A DNA stretch of 64,000 nucleotides from CAVXYG01 sp963766005 (GCA_963766005.1 CAVXYG010000001.1:107927-171926); one strand, 5' to 3'. Positions 9,142-18,229 are shown, counted from the first letter of the stretch. Notes: generated by a model from the sequence alone, not told the origin. Made by a program: numbers and translations.

Positions 9142-9879
9142 ATGCGACTGCTGCTGACCGGCGCGCGGGGGACGGTGGGCGGCGCCGTGCGGCACGCCGC
9201 GGACCGGGCGGGATGGGAGACCGTTGCCTGGGACCGGGCCGCGGCTTCCCCCGACGACCGCGGCGCCATCGATCGGACGGTGCACGACACCGCTCCGGAC
9301 GCCATCGTCCACCTGGCCATGGGCGCCCCGGGCTGGGCAGGCGGTTTGGCGGCCCTGGCGCGGCGGGCGCGCATCCCCTTCGTCTTCACCAGCACGGCAT
9401 CGGTCTTCGCCGCCCCCGGTCCGCACCGGCCCGGCGACGAGCGAACGGCGACGGACGACTACGGCCGGTACAAGATCGAATGCGAGGACTCGGTGCGCGC
9501 GGCCAGCGACGACGCCGTCATCGTGCGGCTGGGGTACCAGTTCGACCTGCACGGCGGCGGCAACAACATGGCCGAGCACCTGCGCCGGCAGGCCGCGGCC
9601 GGCGTCGTCCGGGCCAGCGCCGGGTGGATCCCGGCGACGTCGGCCCTCGACGACACCGCGGCTGTCCTGCTGCAGCTGGTGCGCGAACCGCGCCCGGGTC
9701 TGCACCATCTGGACGCCAATGCCGAGGAGGCCTGGACCTATCCGCAGATCGTGGGCGCCATCGCCGCTGCGCTCGGGGCGCGGTGGAGCGTCGAAGAGAC
9801 CCGCGACCGGATCGACGACCAGCGGCTGTTGGACGGGCTGCCCGTGCCGGCGCTCTCCGAGCGCCTGCCCCTTGGCTGA
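9142..9879 (+). CDS. short NAD(P)-dependent epimerase/reductase (RmlD-like SDR)
   Basis: 245 residues. It begins with a Rossmann dinucleotide-binding motif, LLLTGARGTVGGAV (GxxGxxG). The catalytic region TSTASVFA followed by YGRYKIECED supplies the YxxxK pair. It most resembles extended SDR sugar epimerases or dTDP-4-dehydrorhamnose reductases, but at 245 residues it is shorter than usual. No sugar-nucleotide genes are adjacent, so the substrate is unknown. It converges on the SPFH gene 54 bases downstream. Confidence 0.78.
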   Translation: MRLLLTGARGTVGGAVRHAADRAGWETVAWDRAAASPDDRGAIDRTVHDTAPDAIVHLAMGAPGWAGGLAALARRARIPFVFTSTASVFAAPGPHRPGDERTATDDYGRYKIECEDSVRAASDDAVIVRLGYQFDLHGGGNNMAEHLRRQAAAGVVRASAGWIPATSALDDTAAVLLQLVREPRPGLHHLDANAEEAWTYPQIVGAIAAALGARWSVEETRDRIDDQRLLDGLPVPALSERLPLG

Positions 9880-9932
9880 CGTTGGGCCATCCGCACCTGC
9901 AGGGATTCGCGGTCGCCCGGCGGGCAGGGCGG

Positions 9933-10880
9933 CTACCGGTCGGACCCGGACTCGCCTGGCTCGGTCCCGAGCTGCCCCAGCGTTGCGGTCATCCGCGCCA
10001 TCGCCTGGCTGAACTCCGCCGGGATGAGCCACACCTTGTTCGCATCGCCCTGGGCGATCTCGGGCAGCTGCCGAACGTACTGGTAGGTCAGCATCAGGGA
10101 ATCGGCCTCACCTTCGCGCAACGCGGTGGTGATGGTCTGGATGGCCAGGGCCTGGCCGTCGGCGCGCAGGCTCTCTGCCTTCGCGTCGCCCTCGGCGTTG
10201 AGGATCGCGGCCTGGCGGTTGCCCTCGGCGTTGAGGATCGAGGCCTGGCGGTTGCCCTCGGCGTTGAGGATCGCGGCCTGCCGGTTGCCCTCGGCGTTGA
10301 GGATGGCGGCGCGCTTGTCCCGCTCGGCGCGCATCTGCTTCTCCATCGAGTCCTTGATCGAGGGCGGCGGGTCGATGGCCTTCAGCTCGACCCGGTTCAC
10401 CCGGATCCCCCACCGCCCGGTCGCCTCGTCGAGCACGCCGCGCAGGGCCATGTTGATCTCCTCGCGGGAGGTCAGCGTGCGCTCGAGGTCCATGCCGCCG
10501 ACCACGTTGCGCAGCGTCGTGACGGTCAGCTGCTCCACGCCGGTGATGTAGTCGGCGATCTCGTACGAGGCGTCCTTGGCGTCGGTGACCTGGAAGTAGA
10601 TGACGGAGTCGATATTGACCACGAGGTTGTCTTGCGTGATCACCGGCTGCGGCGGGAACGAGACGACCTGTTCGCGCTGGTCGATCAGGGGCCGGACCTT
10701 GTCGACGAACGGGATGATGAGCGCCAACCCCGGCGTCAGGGTTCGCTGGTAGCGCCCGAGCCGCTCCACGATGCCGGCGTGAGCCTGCGGAACGATCTTG
10801 ATCGTCTTCGCCAAGAAGACCAGCACGGTCAGGAAGAGCAGCAGCCCCACGATCAGCGCCTGGATGGTCCCGGTATCCAT
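9933..10880 (-). CDS. SPFH/Band 7 (stomatin-like) membrane protein
   Basis: 315 residues from ATG at 10880; the longer open frame adds 23 poorly conserved residues overlapping nfeD. One N-terminal hydrophobic helix (TIQALIVGLLLFLTVLVFLA) anchors a Band 7 domain starting IKIVPQAHAGIVERLGRYQR. The second half is a helical flotillin-like region carrying an 11-residue unit, AILNAEGNRQA, repeated almost identically. SPFH proteins form large membrane-associated rings and are usually encoded next to NfeD, as here: nfeD stops seven bases upstream. A QmcA/paraslipin type is most likely. Confidence 0.92.
   Translation of the reverse strand: MDTGTIQALIVGLLLFLTVLVFLAKTIKIVPQAHAGIVERLGRYQRTLTPGLALIIPFVDKVRPLIDQREQVVSFPPQPVITQDNLVVNIDSVIYFQVTDAKDASYEIADYITGVEQLTVTTLRNVVGGMDLERTLTSREEINMALRGVLDEATGRWGIRVNRVELKAIDPPPSIKDSMEKQMRAERDKRAAILNAEGNRQAAILNAEGNRQASILNAEGNRQAAILNAEGDAKAESLRADGQALAIQTITTALREGEADSLMLTYQYVRQLPEIAQGDANKVWLIPAEFSQAMARMTATLGQLGTEPGESGSDR
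10191..10310 (-). repeat. 33-bp in-frame tandem repeat inside the SPFH gene, about 3.6 copies
   Basis: Units at 10191-10223, 10224-10256 and 10257-10289 plus a partial copy to about 10310 differ at only one or two bases. Each encodes the 11-residue unit NAEGNRQAAIL in the helical part of the protein. Such near-identity at the DNA level implies recent unit duplication. Confidence 0.9.
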
Positions 10881-10887
10881 GATTGCC

Positions 10888-11313
10888 TCACCCCACCAGC
10901 GCGGTTGCGCCGTCGATTTGCAGCACCTGGACCGTCTGGCCCGGCGCAAAGGTCGCGGCGCCGTCGAACGCGCGCGCCGACCAGATCTCCCCGTGCAGCT
11001 TGACTCGGCCGTCGTGGCCGGACACCTCAGCGATCACCTCGGCCTGCTCGCCGATGAGGCGGTCCACGCCGCTGCGCAGCGCCAACGGCTGGCGCAGATG
11101 GCTCGTGGCCACCGGTCGCACAGCCACGAGCAGTCCGACGCTCACCACCGAGAACACCACCCAGGGAAGGAACGGGTTGTCGGTGACCGCAGCGGTCACG
11201 CTGCCGGCCACGGCACCGCCGGCCAGCATGCCGAGCACGAGCGTCGCCCCGGTGACGAGTTCGAGCACGCCGAGGATCAGGGCAACAGCCAGCCAGGCGA
11301 TCCACGGGTCCAT
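10888..11313 (-). CDS. nfeD: NfeD family protein
   Basis: 141 residues: short NfeD with three or four hydrophobic helices (WIAWLAVALILGVLELVTG; LVLGMLAGGAVAGSVTA; FLPWVVFSVVSVGLLVAV) and a C-terminal OB-fold domain (EQAEVIAEVSGHDGRVKLHGEIWSARA). It lacks the N-terminal ClpP-like protease domain of long NfeD. These proteins act with SPFH partners, and the SPFH gene starts seven bases downstream. The start ATG at 11313 has TAGACT exactly six bases upstream on its strand, so the operon message is probably leaderless. Confidence 0.9.
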   Translation of the reverse strand: MDPWIAWLAVALILGVLELVTGATLVLGMLAGGAVAGSVTAAVTDNPFLPWVVFSVVSVGLLVAVRPVATSHLRQPLALRSGVDRLIGEQAEVIAEVSGHDGRVKLHGEIWSARAFDGAATFAPGQTVQVLQIDGATALVG

Positions 11314-11319
11314 GCACCC

Positions 11320-11325
11320 AGTCTA
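11320..11325 (-). promoter_or_regulatory. -10 element, leaderless start of nfeD-SPFH operon
   Basis: TAGACT, six bases, then ATG at 11313. No Shine-Dalgarno sequence fits in the gap. Confidence 0.6.
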
Positions 11326-11371
11326 CGTCGCAGGGGCCAGCGCCACACGAGGAGCGCGGGGCCTGCAGCGG

Positions 11372-12196
11372 CTACCGGGACGCTCGGGAAGCCACGGCGA
11401 AGTAGCGTCCCGCGAACCTGCCCACGGTGACCGGAGCGCCGAAGGCCGCGCCCAGCGCCGCGCCGGTGATGACATCCCCGATCGGGCCGGCAGCGACGAC
11501 GCCGCCCTCGGCGAGCAGCATGGCATGGGTGAAGTCCTGCGGGATCTCCTCCACGTGGTGGGTCACCACGACGACGGCGGGCGCCGCCGGATCTGCCGCC
11601 AGGTCCGCCAGCATCGCCACCAGCCCCTCCCGCGCCCCCAGGTCCAGGCCGGAGGCAGGTTCGTCGAGCACGAGCAGTTCCGGGTTCGGCATCAGTGCGC
11701 GCGCCAGCAGCACTCGCTTGCGCTCGCCGTCGGAGAGCGTGCCGTAGGTGCGCCGACCCAGGTCGCCGATGCCCAGTCGTCGCAGCAGGCCGTCGGCGCG
11801 GGCCCGGTCCATCTCGTCGTAGCGCTCGCGCCACCGGCCCGTCATCCCGTAGGCGGCCGTGAGCACGGTGTCGAGGACGCGCTCGCCGCCGGGGATGGAC
11901 ACCGCCACCGATGGACCGACGACGCCGATCCGTGCTCGCAGGTCGAAGACGTCCACCGAACCGAGCCGCTCGCCGAGCAGCCACACCTCGCCGCCGGTGG
12001 GGTGCGCGCGCGCCGACACGACGTCCAGCAGCGATGACTTCCCCGCCCCGTTCGGGCCGATGAGCACCCAGCGCTGGTCCCCCCGCACCTGCCAATCCAC
12101 GCCGCGGACGACTGCCGCGGCCCCCTTGACCACCTGCAGGCCGCGGCAGTCGATGACGACGTCGTCGGCCGGTGGCTGATCGGTCTGCAACATCAC
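11372..12196 (-). CDS. ABC transporter ATP-binding protein (YlmA/ModF-like)
   Basis: 274 residues. Walker A is GPNGAGKSS near residue 48. The signature is LSDGERKR rather than LSGGQ, Walker B is LLVLDEPASGLD, and the switch histidine is in VVVTHHVEEIP. The 'HHVEEIP' form is typical of stand-alone ATPases of the YlmA/ModF type, which often lack an adjacent permease, as here. The start is GTG at 12196 (or ATG at 12193). TAGCCT six bases before the GTG supports 12196 and a leaderless message. It is divergent from the next gene with only 22 bases between starts. Confidence 0.85.
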   Translation of the reverse strand: MMLQTDQPPADDVVIDCRGLQVVKGAAAVVRGVDWQVRGDQRWVLIGPNGAGKSSLLDVVSARAHPTGGEVWLLGERLGSVDVFDLRARIGVVGPSVAVSIPGGERVLDTVLTAAYGMTGRWRERYDEMDRARADGLLRRLGIGDLGRRTYGTLSDGERKRVLLARALMPNPELLVLDEPASGLDLGAREGLVAMLADLAADPAAPAVVVVTHHVEEIPQDFTHAMLLAEGGVVAAGPIGDVITGAALGAAFGAPVTVGRFAGRYFAVASRASR

Positions 12197-12202
12197 GCCC
12201 TG

Positions 12203-12212
12203 AGGCTACGCT
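12203..12212. promoter_or_regulatory. overlapping divergent -10 elements
   Basis: Minus-strand TAGCCT (12203-12208) serves the ABC ATPase GTG at 12196. Plus-strand TACGCT (12207-12212) serves the GTG at 12219. Each is exactly six bases from its start codon, and the hexamers share two bases, so simultaneous polymerase binding is sterically unlikely. Confidence 0.6.
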
Positions 12213-12218
12213 GGTGCG

Positions 12219-12980
12219 GTGACCGCGTCAGTCTCCCCGCCTGTCATCGCGGTTCGGCGTGCCGTGGCGGCAGCCGCGCTGACGGCCTGGATCACCGCCT
12301 CGCTGCGCGGCGGCGCCAGCGCCGACGATGTGACCGATGCTGCCGCACGTGCGGGCATGCAACGCATTCGCTCTGCGCACCAGAGCCAACCGGTGATCTG
12401 GGGTCTCGCCGGACTCCGGGCGTCCGGCTACCGCGCTGGGCGGCTGGTCCTGCCGGCTCCGGGCGACCTGCTCGGCCTGACCGGGCCGTCGGACCTCAAC
12501 CGCCGCGCCGTGGGCGCCGGCGCCGCCGTCGTCCTGACCGACGAGGCCCCGGCTGCCGACCGGGCGGCGGTGCTGGTACCAGCCGAGGACGGGGACTGGG
12601 CGGTGGCCGAGGTCCCCCTCGGCGCCGCCGTGGTGTCGGCGTGGCCGTCGGTCCGCCAGGCCCGCGCGGAGTTCGTCACCGCGGTCGCCGGGCACGGCGC
12701 GGCCCTGGCCGATCTCGACGTGGCCGCGGACGCCCGGGGCCTGCGCAGCGTCGTGGTGGACGAGGACGAGCAGCCGCTGCCGACCCTGCCTCCGCAGTTC
12801 CCGGACGACGCCCGTGAGCTGCTCGGCCGGGCCCGGCTCGTCGCGGTCCTGGCCGCCACGGCGACCCACGACGACGGTGCAGCCGTCTCGGCGGCGGAGG
12901 CCTCCTCGCGATCGGCGCACCTGCGCTCGCTGTCGACCATCGCGCGCCGAGCCATCGCGGCAGCGGGAAGCGCCGGATGA
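12219..12980 (+). CDS. conserved actinobacterial protein of unknown function, upstream of serB
   Basis: 253 residues, Ala-rich, with no membrane helix or signal peptide. The N-terminal half has short conserved-looking segments (WGLAGLRASGYRAGRLVLPAPGDLLGL, RAVGAGAAVVL) but no catalytic motif that I can name. The start GTG at 12219 has TACGCT six bases upstream, so the message is probably leaderless. Its stop overlaps the serB start (ATGA), implying translational coupling. A link to serine metabolism is only an inference from that coupling. Confidence 0.7.
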   Translation: MTASVSPPVIAVRRAVAAAALTAWITASLRGGASADDVTDAAARAGMQRIRSAHQSQPVIWGLAGLRASGYRAGRLVLPAPGDLLGLTGPSDLNRRAVGAGAAVVLTDEAPAADRAAVLVPAEDGDWAVAEVPLGAAVVSAWPSVRQARAEFVTAVAGHGAALADLDVAADARGLRSVVVDEDEQPLPTLPPQFPDDARELLGRARLVAVLAATATHDDGAAVSAAEASSRSAHLRSLSTIARRAIAAAGSAG

Positions 12981-14173
12981 GCGCCGGGGCGGATCGGCGC
13001 ACGCTGCTGGTGACCGTCACCGGGCGGGACCGGCGCGGGGTCAGCGCCGAAGTGTTCGACGCCCTTGCCGGTCGGGTGCTCGATGTGGAGCAGGTCGTCG
13101 TGGCCGACCGGCTCATCCAGGTCGCTCTGGTGGGCCTGGGCATCGACGACGATGCCGAGGCCGTCGCCGCCGCCGTGCGCCGCGTGGGGGACCGACTCGC
13201 GCTGCAGGTGGATGTCACGACCGGCGCAGCCGACGCCGTCGACCGCCGGGCCGTGCGCCATCTCGTCACCGTTCTCGCGGAACCGCTGCTGCCCCAGGCC
13301 ATCGCCGGCATCAGCCGCCGCGTCGCCGAAGCGGGCGGCAACATCGACCGCATCCGCCGCACGGCCGAGTACCCGGTCACCGCGCTGGCGCTGGAGGTGT
13401 GCGGCGCCGACGCAGCGATGCTGCGCCACGGGCTGGCGGAGGAGGCCGCCGCCCGGCAGGTGGACGTCGCCGTCCAGCGCAGCGACCTGGACCTGCACGG
13501 CCAGCGACTCGTCGTGATGGATGTCGACTCGACCCTGATCCGCGACGAGGTGATCGAGCTCATCGCCGCCCATGCCGGATGCCAGGCCGAGGTCGCGGCG
13601 GTCACTGCCGCTGCCATGGCCGGCGAACTCGACTTCGCCGAGTCGCTCGTTGCGCGGACCGCCTTGCTGGCCGGGCTGCCGGCGACGGAACTCGATGCGG
13701 TGCGCGACGAGGTCCGATTCACTCCTGGCGCCCGCACGCTGGTGCGCACATTGCACCGCCTGGGCTACCGCGTCGCACTGGTCAGCGGCGGCTTCTCCGA
13801 AGTGGTCGAACCCCTCGCCCGGGAGCTCTCGGTGACCCACGTCCGCGCCAACCGGCTCGAGGTCGCCGACGGCCGCCTCACCGGCCGCCTGGCTGGGCCC
13901 ATCGTGGATCGCGCGGGCAAGGCGCTGGCGCTGCGCGAGTTCGCCGCCGAGTTGGGGATCCCGATGCGACGTACCGTGGCGATCGGTGACGGCGCCAACG
14001 ACCTGGACATGCTCGCCGCGGCCGGCCTTGGGGTGGCCTTCAACGCCAAGCCGATCGTGCGAGCCGAGGCCGACACCTCGGTCAATGTGCCCTACCTCGA
14101 CTCGGTGCTGTACCTGCTCGGGTTCTCCCGCGAGGAGGTCGAGGCCGCCGACGCCGCCGAGGCAGGCGCCTGA
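12977..14173 (+). CDS. serB: phosphoserine phosphatase with N-terminal ACT domains
   Basis: 398 residues, the long actinobacterial SerB form. It removes phosphate from O-phosphoserine, the last step of serine synthesis. The first 170 residues form two ACT-like regulatory domains (LLVTVTGRDRRGVSAEVFDAL). The HAD phosphatase domain starts near residue 175 with DVDSTLI (nucleophile Asp near 181), then SGGFSE, and later GDGANDLDML. ACT domains in this family suggest feedback by serine. It overlaps the upstream gene by four bases and converges on the SixA-like gene three bases after its stop. Confidence 0.95.
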   Translation: MSAGADRRTLLVTVTGRDRRGVSAEVFDALAGRVLDVEQVVVADRLIQVALVGLGIDDDAEAVAAAVRRVGDRLALQVDVTTGAADAVDRRAVRHLVTVLAEPLLPQAIAGISRRVAEAGGNIDRIRRTAEYPVTALALEVCGADAAMLRHGLAEEAAARQVDVAVQRSDLDLHGQRLVVMDVDSTLIRDEVIELIAAHAGCQAEVAAVTAAAMAGELDFAESLVARTALLAGLPATELDAVRDEVRFTPGARTLVRTLHRLGYRVALVSGGFSEVVEPLARELSVTHVRANRLEVADGRLTGRLAGPIVDRAGKALALREFAAELGIPMRRTVAIGDGANDLDMLAAAGLGVAFNAKPIVRAEADTSVNVPYLDSVLYLLGFSREEVEAADAAEAGA

Positions 14174-14176
14174 GGG

Positions 14177-14698
14177 TCAGCCCCGGCAGACGGCAAACCG
14201 CGCCAGCGCGCCGCATCCCGCCCGGAGTCCGTCCCACGGGGCGTCGAGCACGACCCAGGCTGCAGCGGCGGTCGGGAACTTCGACCGCATCGCGGCAACC
14301 GCATCGGGATCACCCCGGCCGCCGGTCACCCACTCCACGAAGTCCGGGCATCCCGGCGCGTGGCCGACGAGGGCTGCGCACCGCACGGCCGCGTCGAGGG
14401 TGCCGACCGCTTCGGCCAGGTCGGCGGTCTCGGCGAGGTAGACCGCGCCGTCGACCATCGGGTCGACGGCCAGGCCGGCGGCATCGGCGAGCAGATCCCA
14501 GGTCGCGCGGGTCCGGGCCGACGGCGAGACGATGGCGGCCTCCACGCTCAGCGGCTGCCGGGCCAACCACCGCCCGACGGCGGGCGCGTCACGGCGACCG
14601 CGGGAGCTGAGCGGCCGGTCGATGTCGGGCTCGCCGGTACCCCAATCGCTCTTCGCGTGACGGATGACGACGAGGTGGCGCTGCCGGTTCTCGGGCAC
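14177..14698 (-). CDS. SixA-like histidine phosphatase
   Basis: 173 residues from GTG at 14698 (VPENRQRHLVVIRHAKSDW); the open frame reaches 14770, but the conserved part begins here. The branch-1 histidine phosphatase motif RHAKSDW is at residues 13-19. A downstream SPSARTRATW supplies the second arginine, and VGHAPG carries the second catalytic histidine. Family members dephosphorylate phosphohistidine or small phosphate esters; the substrate here is unknown. It lies between convergent serB and divergent tldD. The start is moderately certain because no strong ribosome binding site is present. Confidence 0.8.
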   Translation of the reverse strand: MPENRQRHLVVIRHAKSDWGTGEPDIDRPLSSRGRRDAPAVGRWLARQPLSVEAAIVSPSARTRATWDLLADAAGLAVDPMVDGAVYLAETADLAEAVGTLDAAVRCAALVGHAPGCPDFVEWVTGGRGDPDAVAAMRSKFPTAAAAWVVLDAPWDGLRAGCGALARFAVCRG

Positions 14699-14817
14699 GG
14701 CACCATCGTGGCGCCTCGCCGCACCGGATCCAAGCGGTGCGATCCAACTGAGCAGCGGACCGGCACCCAACCGAGCCGGCGCCGCCTCCGCGGCCCCAGC
14801 GGTGCGAGGATGCGGGG

Positions 14818-16422
14818 GTGGAGGCCATCGGTGATCGCTGGGTCCCGGGCAGACGGATCGGCGCGACGCCTCCAGCGGCTGCGCCGATCCGGGTCCGGGA
14901 CGGCACCCGCGACGACTGGTTCCCCGGCATCGACCTGCGATCGGTCACCGATGCCGCGCTCGAAGCCGCGTCGGCGGCCGGCTGCGAGCACGCCGATGTG
15001 CGGGTCGCCACGACGGACCTCGCCACGGAGTCCGCGCGGGACGCCGTGGCATCGGGCCAGCGGTCCGCGCGGCGCCGCGGCATCGCGGTGCGAGTCCTGC
15101 ACGGCGGCCGGTGGGGGTTCGCCGCTTCCGACCGCACGGGCGCGCACGCCGCAGCCGACCTCGCGCGCCGGGCCGTCGCCCTCGCACGCTCCAGCACCGC
15201 CCTCGGCGGGCAGCAGGTGGTGCTGGCGCCGGAGCCCGTCCACGTCGGCTGGTGGGCCTCCCCCGCGCAGATCGACCCGTTCGACGTGCCCGCCGACGAG
15301 CGGATGGCGGTGCTCATCGGCCGCAGCGAGGACCTGCTCGCCGATCGGCGCGTGAGCCACACCGAGGCCGACAGCATCGTGGTGCGGGAGCGGGTGCACT
15401 ACGCCGATCTGGGCGGCACCTTCCTGCAGCAGCAGCGCATCCGGGTGCAGGCCGAATGGACCGCGGTGCACGTCGGCGATCATGCGATGGACAGCATGCG
15501 CACCCTGGCGCCGCCAACGGCGCGCGGCTGGGAGTACGTGGCGGGCTGCGTCGAGCCGGTCGGCCCGGCGCCGGGCTGGGACTGGGATGCCGAGCTGGCG
15601 GCCCTGCCCCAGCTGCTGGCGGAGAAGTCGTCCGCTCCCGGCGTCGATCCGGGCGAGTACACCCTGGTGCTGGATCCGACGCACCTGTGGCTCACCATCC
15701 ACGAGTCCGTCGGCCATGCCACCGAGCTGGATCGCGCCCTCGGCTATGAGGCCAACTACGCCGGCACGACGTTCGCCACGCCCGATCAGCGCAACCGGCT
15801 GGCCTACGGCAGCCCGCTGATGCACATCACCGGCGACCGTCTCGTCCCTCACGGCCTGGCGACGACGGCCTTCGACGACGAGGGGGTCGCGTCCCAGGAG
15901 TGGGACATCATCGCCGGCGGCCGGCTCGTCGACTTCCAGCTCGACCGGGCCATGGCGGCCGAGTTCGGCCGGGATCGCAGCAACGGCTGCGCGTACGCCG
16001 ACTCCTATGCGCACGTCCCCATCCAGCGAATGCCGAACGTGAGCCTGCAGCCGGACCCGGGGGGCGGCGTCCTGGACGACCTCATCGCCGAGGTCCCCGA
16101 CGGGCTGCTCATCCTCGGCGACAACTCGTGGTCGATCGACATGCAGCGCTTGAACTTCCAGTTCACCGGCCAGAGGTGCTGGCGCATCCGCAACGGCAGG
16201 GTGACCGGCCAGGTGAAGGACGTCGCCTACCAGTCCAGCACGCCGGCGTTCTGGCACGCGCTCAACGCCCTGGGCGGCCCGGCGAGCACGATGCTCGGCG
16301 GCGCGATCAACTGCGGCAAAGGCCAGCCGGGGCAGACGGCCGCGGTGTCCCACGGCTGCCCGGCGGCGGTCTTCGGCGGTATCGCCGTGCTCAACACCGA
16401 GCAGGAAGCGGGGGCCGGATGA
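14818..16422 (+). CDS. tldD: TldD family metalloprotease subunit
   Basis: 534 residues. TldD is the zinc-bearing partner of the TldD/TldE protease, which degrades unfolded peptides and, in other bacteria, matures modified peptides. The zinc motif HESVGHATELD lies near residue 301, and the C-terminal region ending in a Cys/Gly-rich stretch (INCGKGQPGQ, SHGCPAAVFGG) is typical. The start is GTG at 14818. The stop overlaps the tldE start (ATGA), so the two are translationally coupled. No precursor peptide gene is obvious nearby, so the housekeeping role is more likely. Confidence 0.93.
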   Translation: MEAIGDRWVPGRRIGATPPAAAPIRVRDGTRDDWFPGIDLRSVTDAALEAASAAGCEHADVRVATTDLATESARDAVASGQRSARRRGIAVRVLHGGRWGFAASDRTGAHAAADLARRAVALARSSTALGGQQVVLAPEPVHVGWWASPAQIDPFDVPADERMAVLIGRSEDLLADRRVSHTEADSIVVRERVHYADLGGTFLQQQRIRVQAEWTAVHVGDHAMDSMRTLAPPTARGWEYVAGCVEPVGPAPGWDWDAELAALPQLLAEKSSAPGVDPGEYTLVLDPTHLWLTIHESVGHATELDRALGYEANYAGTTFATPDQRNRLAYGSPLMHITGDRLVPHGLATTAFDDEGVASQEWDIIAGGRLVDFQLDRAMAAEFGRDRSNGCAYADSYAHVPIQRMPNVSLQPDPGGGVLDDLIAEVPDGLLILGDNSWSIDMQRLNFQFTGQRCWRIRNGRVTGQVKDVAYQSSTPAFWHALNALGGPASTMLGGAINCGKGQPGQTAAVSHGCPAAVFGGIAVLNTEQEAGAG

Positions 16423-17799
16423 GACCCCACGAGATCGCCGAGCAGGTCGTGGCGGCCAGCCTCGCAGACGGCACCGTGGCCATCGTCACCGGCACCGCAT
16501 CGGTGAACACGCGGTGGGCGCGCAACGCGCTGACGACCAACGGGCACAGCGATACGCTCGACGTCACCGCCATCACGGTCGATCGCAGCGGCAGCGGGGC
16601 CCGGGTGGCCTCGCTCACACTCCCGGCCGCCGGGCTCGATCCCGCGGCGCTCAGCGCCGCTGCGCTGGCCGCGGCCCGGCGCAGCGCACCGGCCTGGGAC
16701 GCCCAACCCCTCGTGGCGCCGGGCTCGTCGTCACCCCGGCACTGGCAGGATCCTCCCGCACAGGTGCTCGGCTGAGGACCTCGCGGACACGTTGCACCAG
16801 TTGGGTGAGGAGTTCGCCTTCGACGCCGACCGCGGACGCGAGCACTTCGGCTACCTCGAGCTCACTCGCACCACCACCTGGCTGGCCAACTCGCGCGGTG
16901 TGGCGCTGCGCCACGACCAGTCGGCAGCGCGGCTGGAGCTGACCGTGAAGTCGCACCGGCGCAGCCGCTCGACGTGGCAGGGCTTCGCTGGAGCGGATCT
17001 GGCTGGGGCCGACGTCGCCGCGCTGGCGGGCCGAGCCCGCATCGAGCTCGCCTGGCAGTCCCGCCAGGCGACGACCCCTCCCGGCCGACAGACGGTCCTG
17101 CTGAGCCGCTCGGCCGTCGCCGATCTCATGCTCGACCTGCTCTTCGGCGCCGACGCACGGGCCGCCGCCGAAGGCCGCTCGGCATTCAGCCGCGGCGGGG
17201 GCGGTACCCGCGTGGGAGAGCTGCTCGCATCCCGACCGGTACGGCTGTTCAGCGACCCGGCGATGCCTCACCAGTCGGCTGCGCCCTTCCTGCACACCAC
17301 CACGTCGCACGATGGCGCCAGCGTGTTCGACAACGGCCTGCCGCGCCGAGCCGTCGACTGGATCCGCGACGGGAGGTTGCGGGCGTTGGTGTCCTCGCGC
17401 GCCAGTGCAGAGCTCGCCGGCCTGCCGGTCGCGCTGGAACCGGACAACCTGGCGCTGGACGCCGCCGGCAGCGGGAACGTCGAGGAGCTCATCGCGCGCA
17501 CCGAGACGGGCCTGCTCGTCACCTGCACCTGGTACAACCGCATGGTCGACCCCCATACCCACCTGCTGACGGGCCTGACGCGTGACGGCGTCTACGCCAT
17601 ACGCGGCGGCGAGATCATCGGGCGCGCCGGCAACTTCCGGTTCAACGAGTCGCCGGTGGGACTGCTCGGCCGCATCCGTGATGCTTCGGCCCCCGGCCCG
17701 GCGCTGGGAAGGGAGATGGCCGACTCCTTCACGCGCACCACGATGCCGGCGCTACTCGTCGAAGGATTCCACTGCTCGTCGGCCAGCGACGCCGTGTAG
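16419..17799 (+). CDS. tldE: TldE family protease subunit, interrupted by one frameshift
   Basis: TldE is the non-catalytic partner of TldD. The first frame starts at ATG 16419 (MRPHEIAEQVVAAS) and reads to a stop at 16775. The second frame carries the rest from about 16768 to 17799 (EEFAFDADRGREHFGYLEL ... DPHTHLLTGLTRDGVYAIRGGE). Removing one C near 16767 joins them as QVSAEDLADTLHQLG, which reads naturally for the family, giving about 459 residues. The clean continuation of conserved sequence on both sides favours a consensus error over decay. It overlaps tldD by four bases. Confidence 0.88.
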
Positions 17800-17822
17800 T
17801 GCCGATCCCCGAGGTAGGGGGC

Positions 17823-17828
17823 CATACT
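17823..17828 (+). promoter_or_regulatory. candidate -10 element of the DUF3099 gene
   Basis: CATACT at 17823-17828 predicts a transcript start near 17835, just before AGGAGG at 17841-17846. This supports the ATG at 17850 as the start of the next gene. Confidence 0.4.
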
Positions 17829-17849
17829 GGTGGTGGCGCGAGGAGGGCT

Positions 17850-18200
17850 ATGGCACTGGGGAGCAGGGACCGCTCCGGCGGGCCGGCAGGAGAAGTCCAC
17901 CGGGTGACGTCCGCCCAGGAGTCGCTCAGCCAGGAGCAGAGCCGACGCACGCGGCGCTACCTGATCTCCATGTCCATCCGCACCGCGTGCTTCATCGCGG
18001 TGATCTTCACGCGCGGTTGGCTGCAGTGGGCGTTCGTCGCAGGCGCAGTGGTGCTGCCCTACCTTGCCGTGATCGCAGCGAATGCCGGGCGGGAGAACGA
18101 CCGGTTCGCAGGCGAGACCGTTGCGCCGATGTCGCGCCCGGAACTACCGAGCGCGCCGGTGCGGATCATCAGCCCAGACGGTTCGGAGCCCCGGGACTAA
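17850..18200 (+). CDS. DUF3099 membrane protein
   Basis: 116 residues from ATG at 17850, which follows AGGAGG; a GTG at 17904 after AGGAGA is an alternative giving 98 residues. The family core RTRRYLISMSIRTACFIAVIF and AGAVVLPYLAVIAANAG marks DUF3099, a small actinobacterial protein with two membrane helices. The C-terminus (PSAPVRIISPDGSEPRD) is soluble. Function is unknown in the family. It is the last gene of the plus-strand run after tldE and converges on the 34-residue ORF. Confidence 0.82.
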   Translation: MALGSRDRSGGPAGEVHRVTSAQESLSQEQSRRTRRYLISMSIRTACFIAVIFTRGWLQWAFVAGAVVLPYLAVIAANAGRENDRFAGETVAPMSRPELPSAPVRIISPDGSEPRD

Positions 18201-18229
18201 CGCCGGTCGCGCCGACGGCGACAGTCCGC

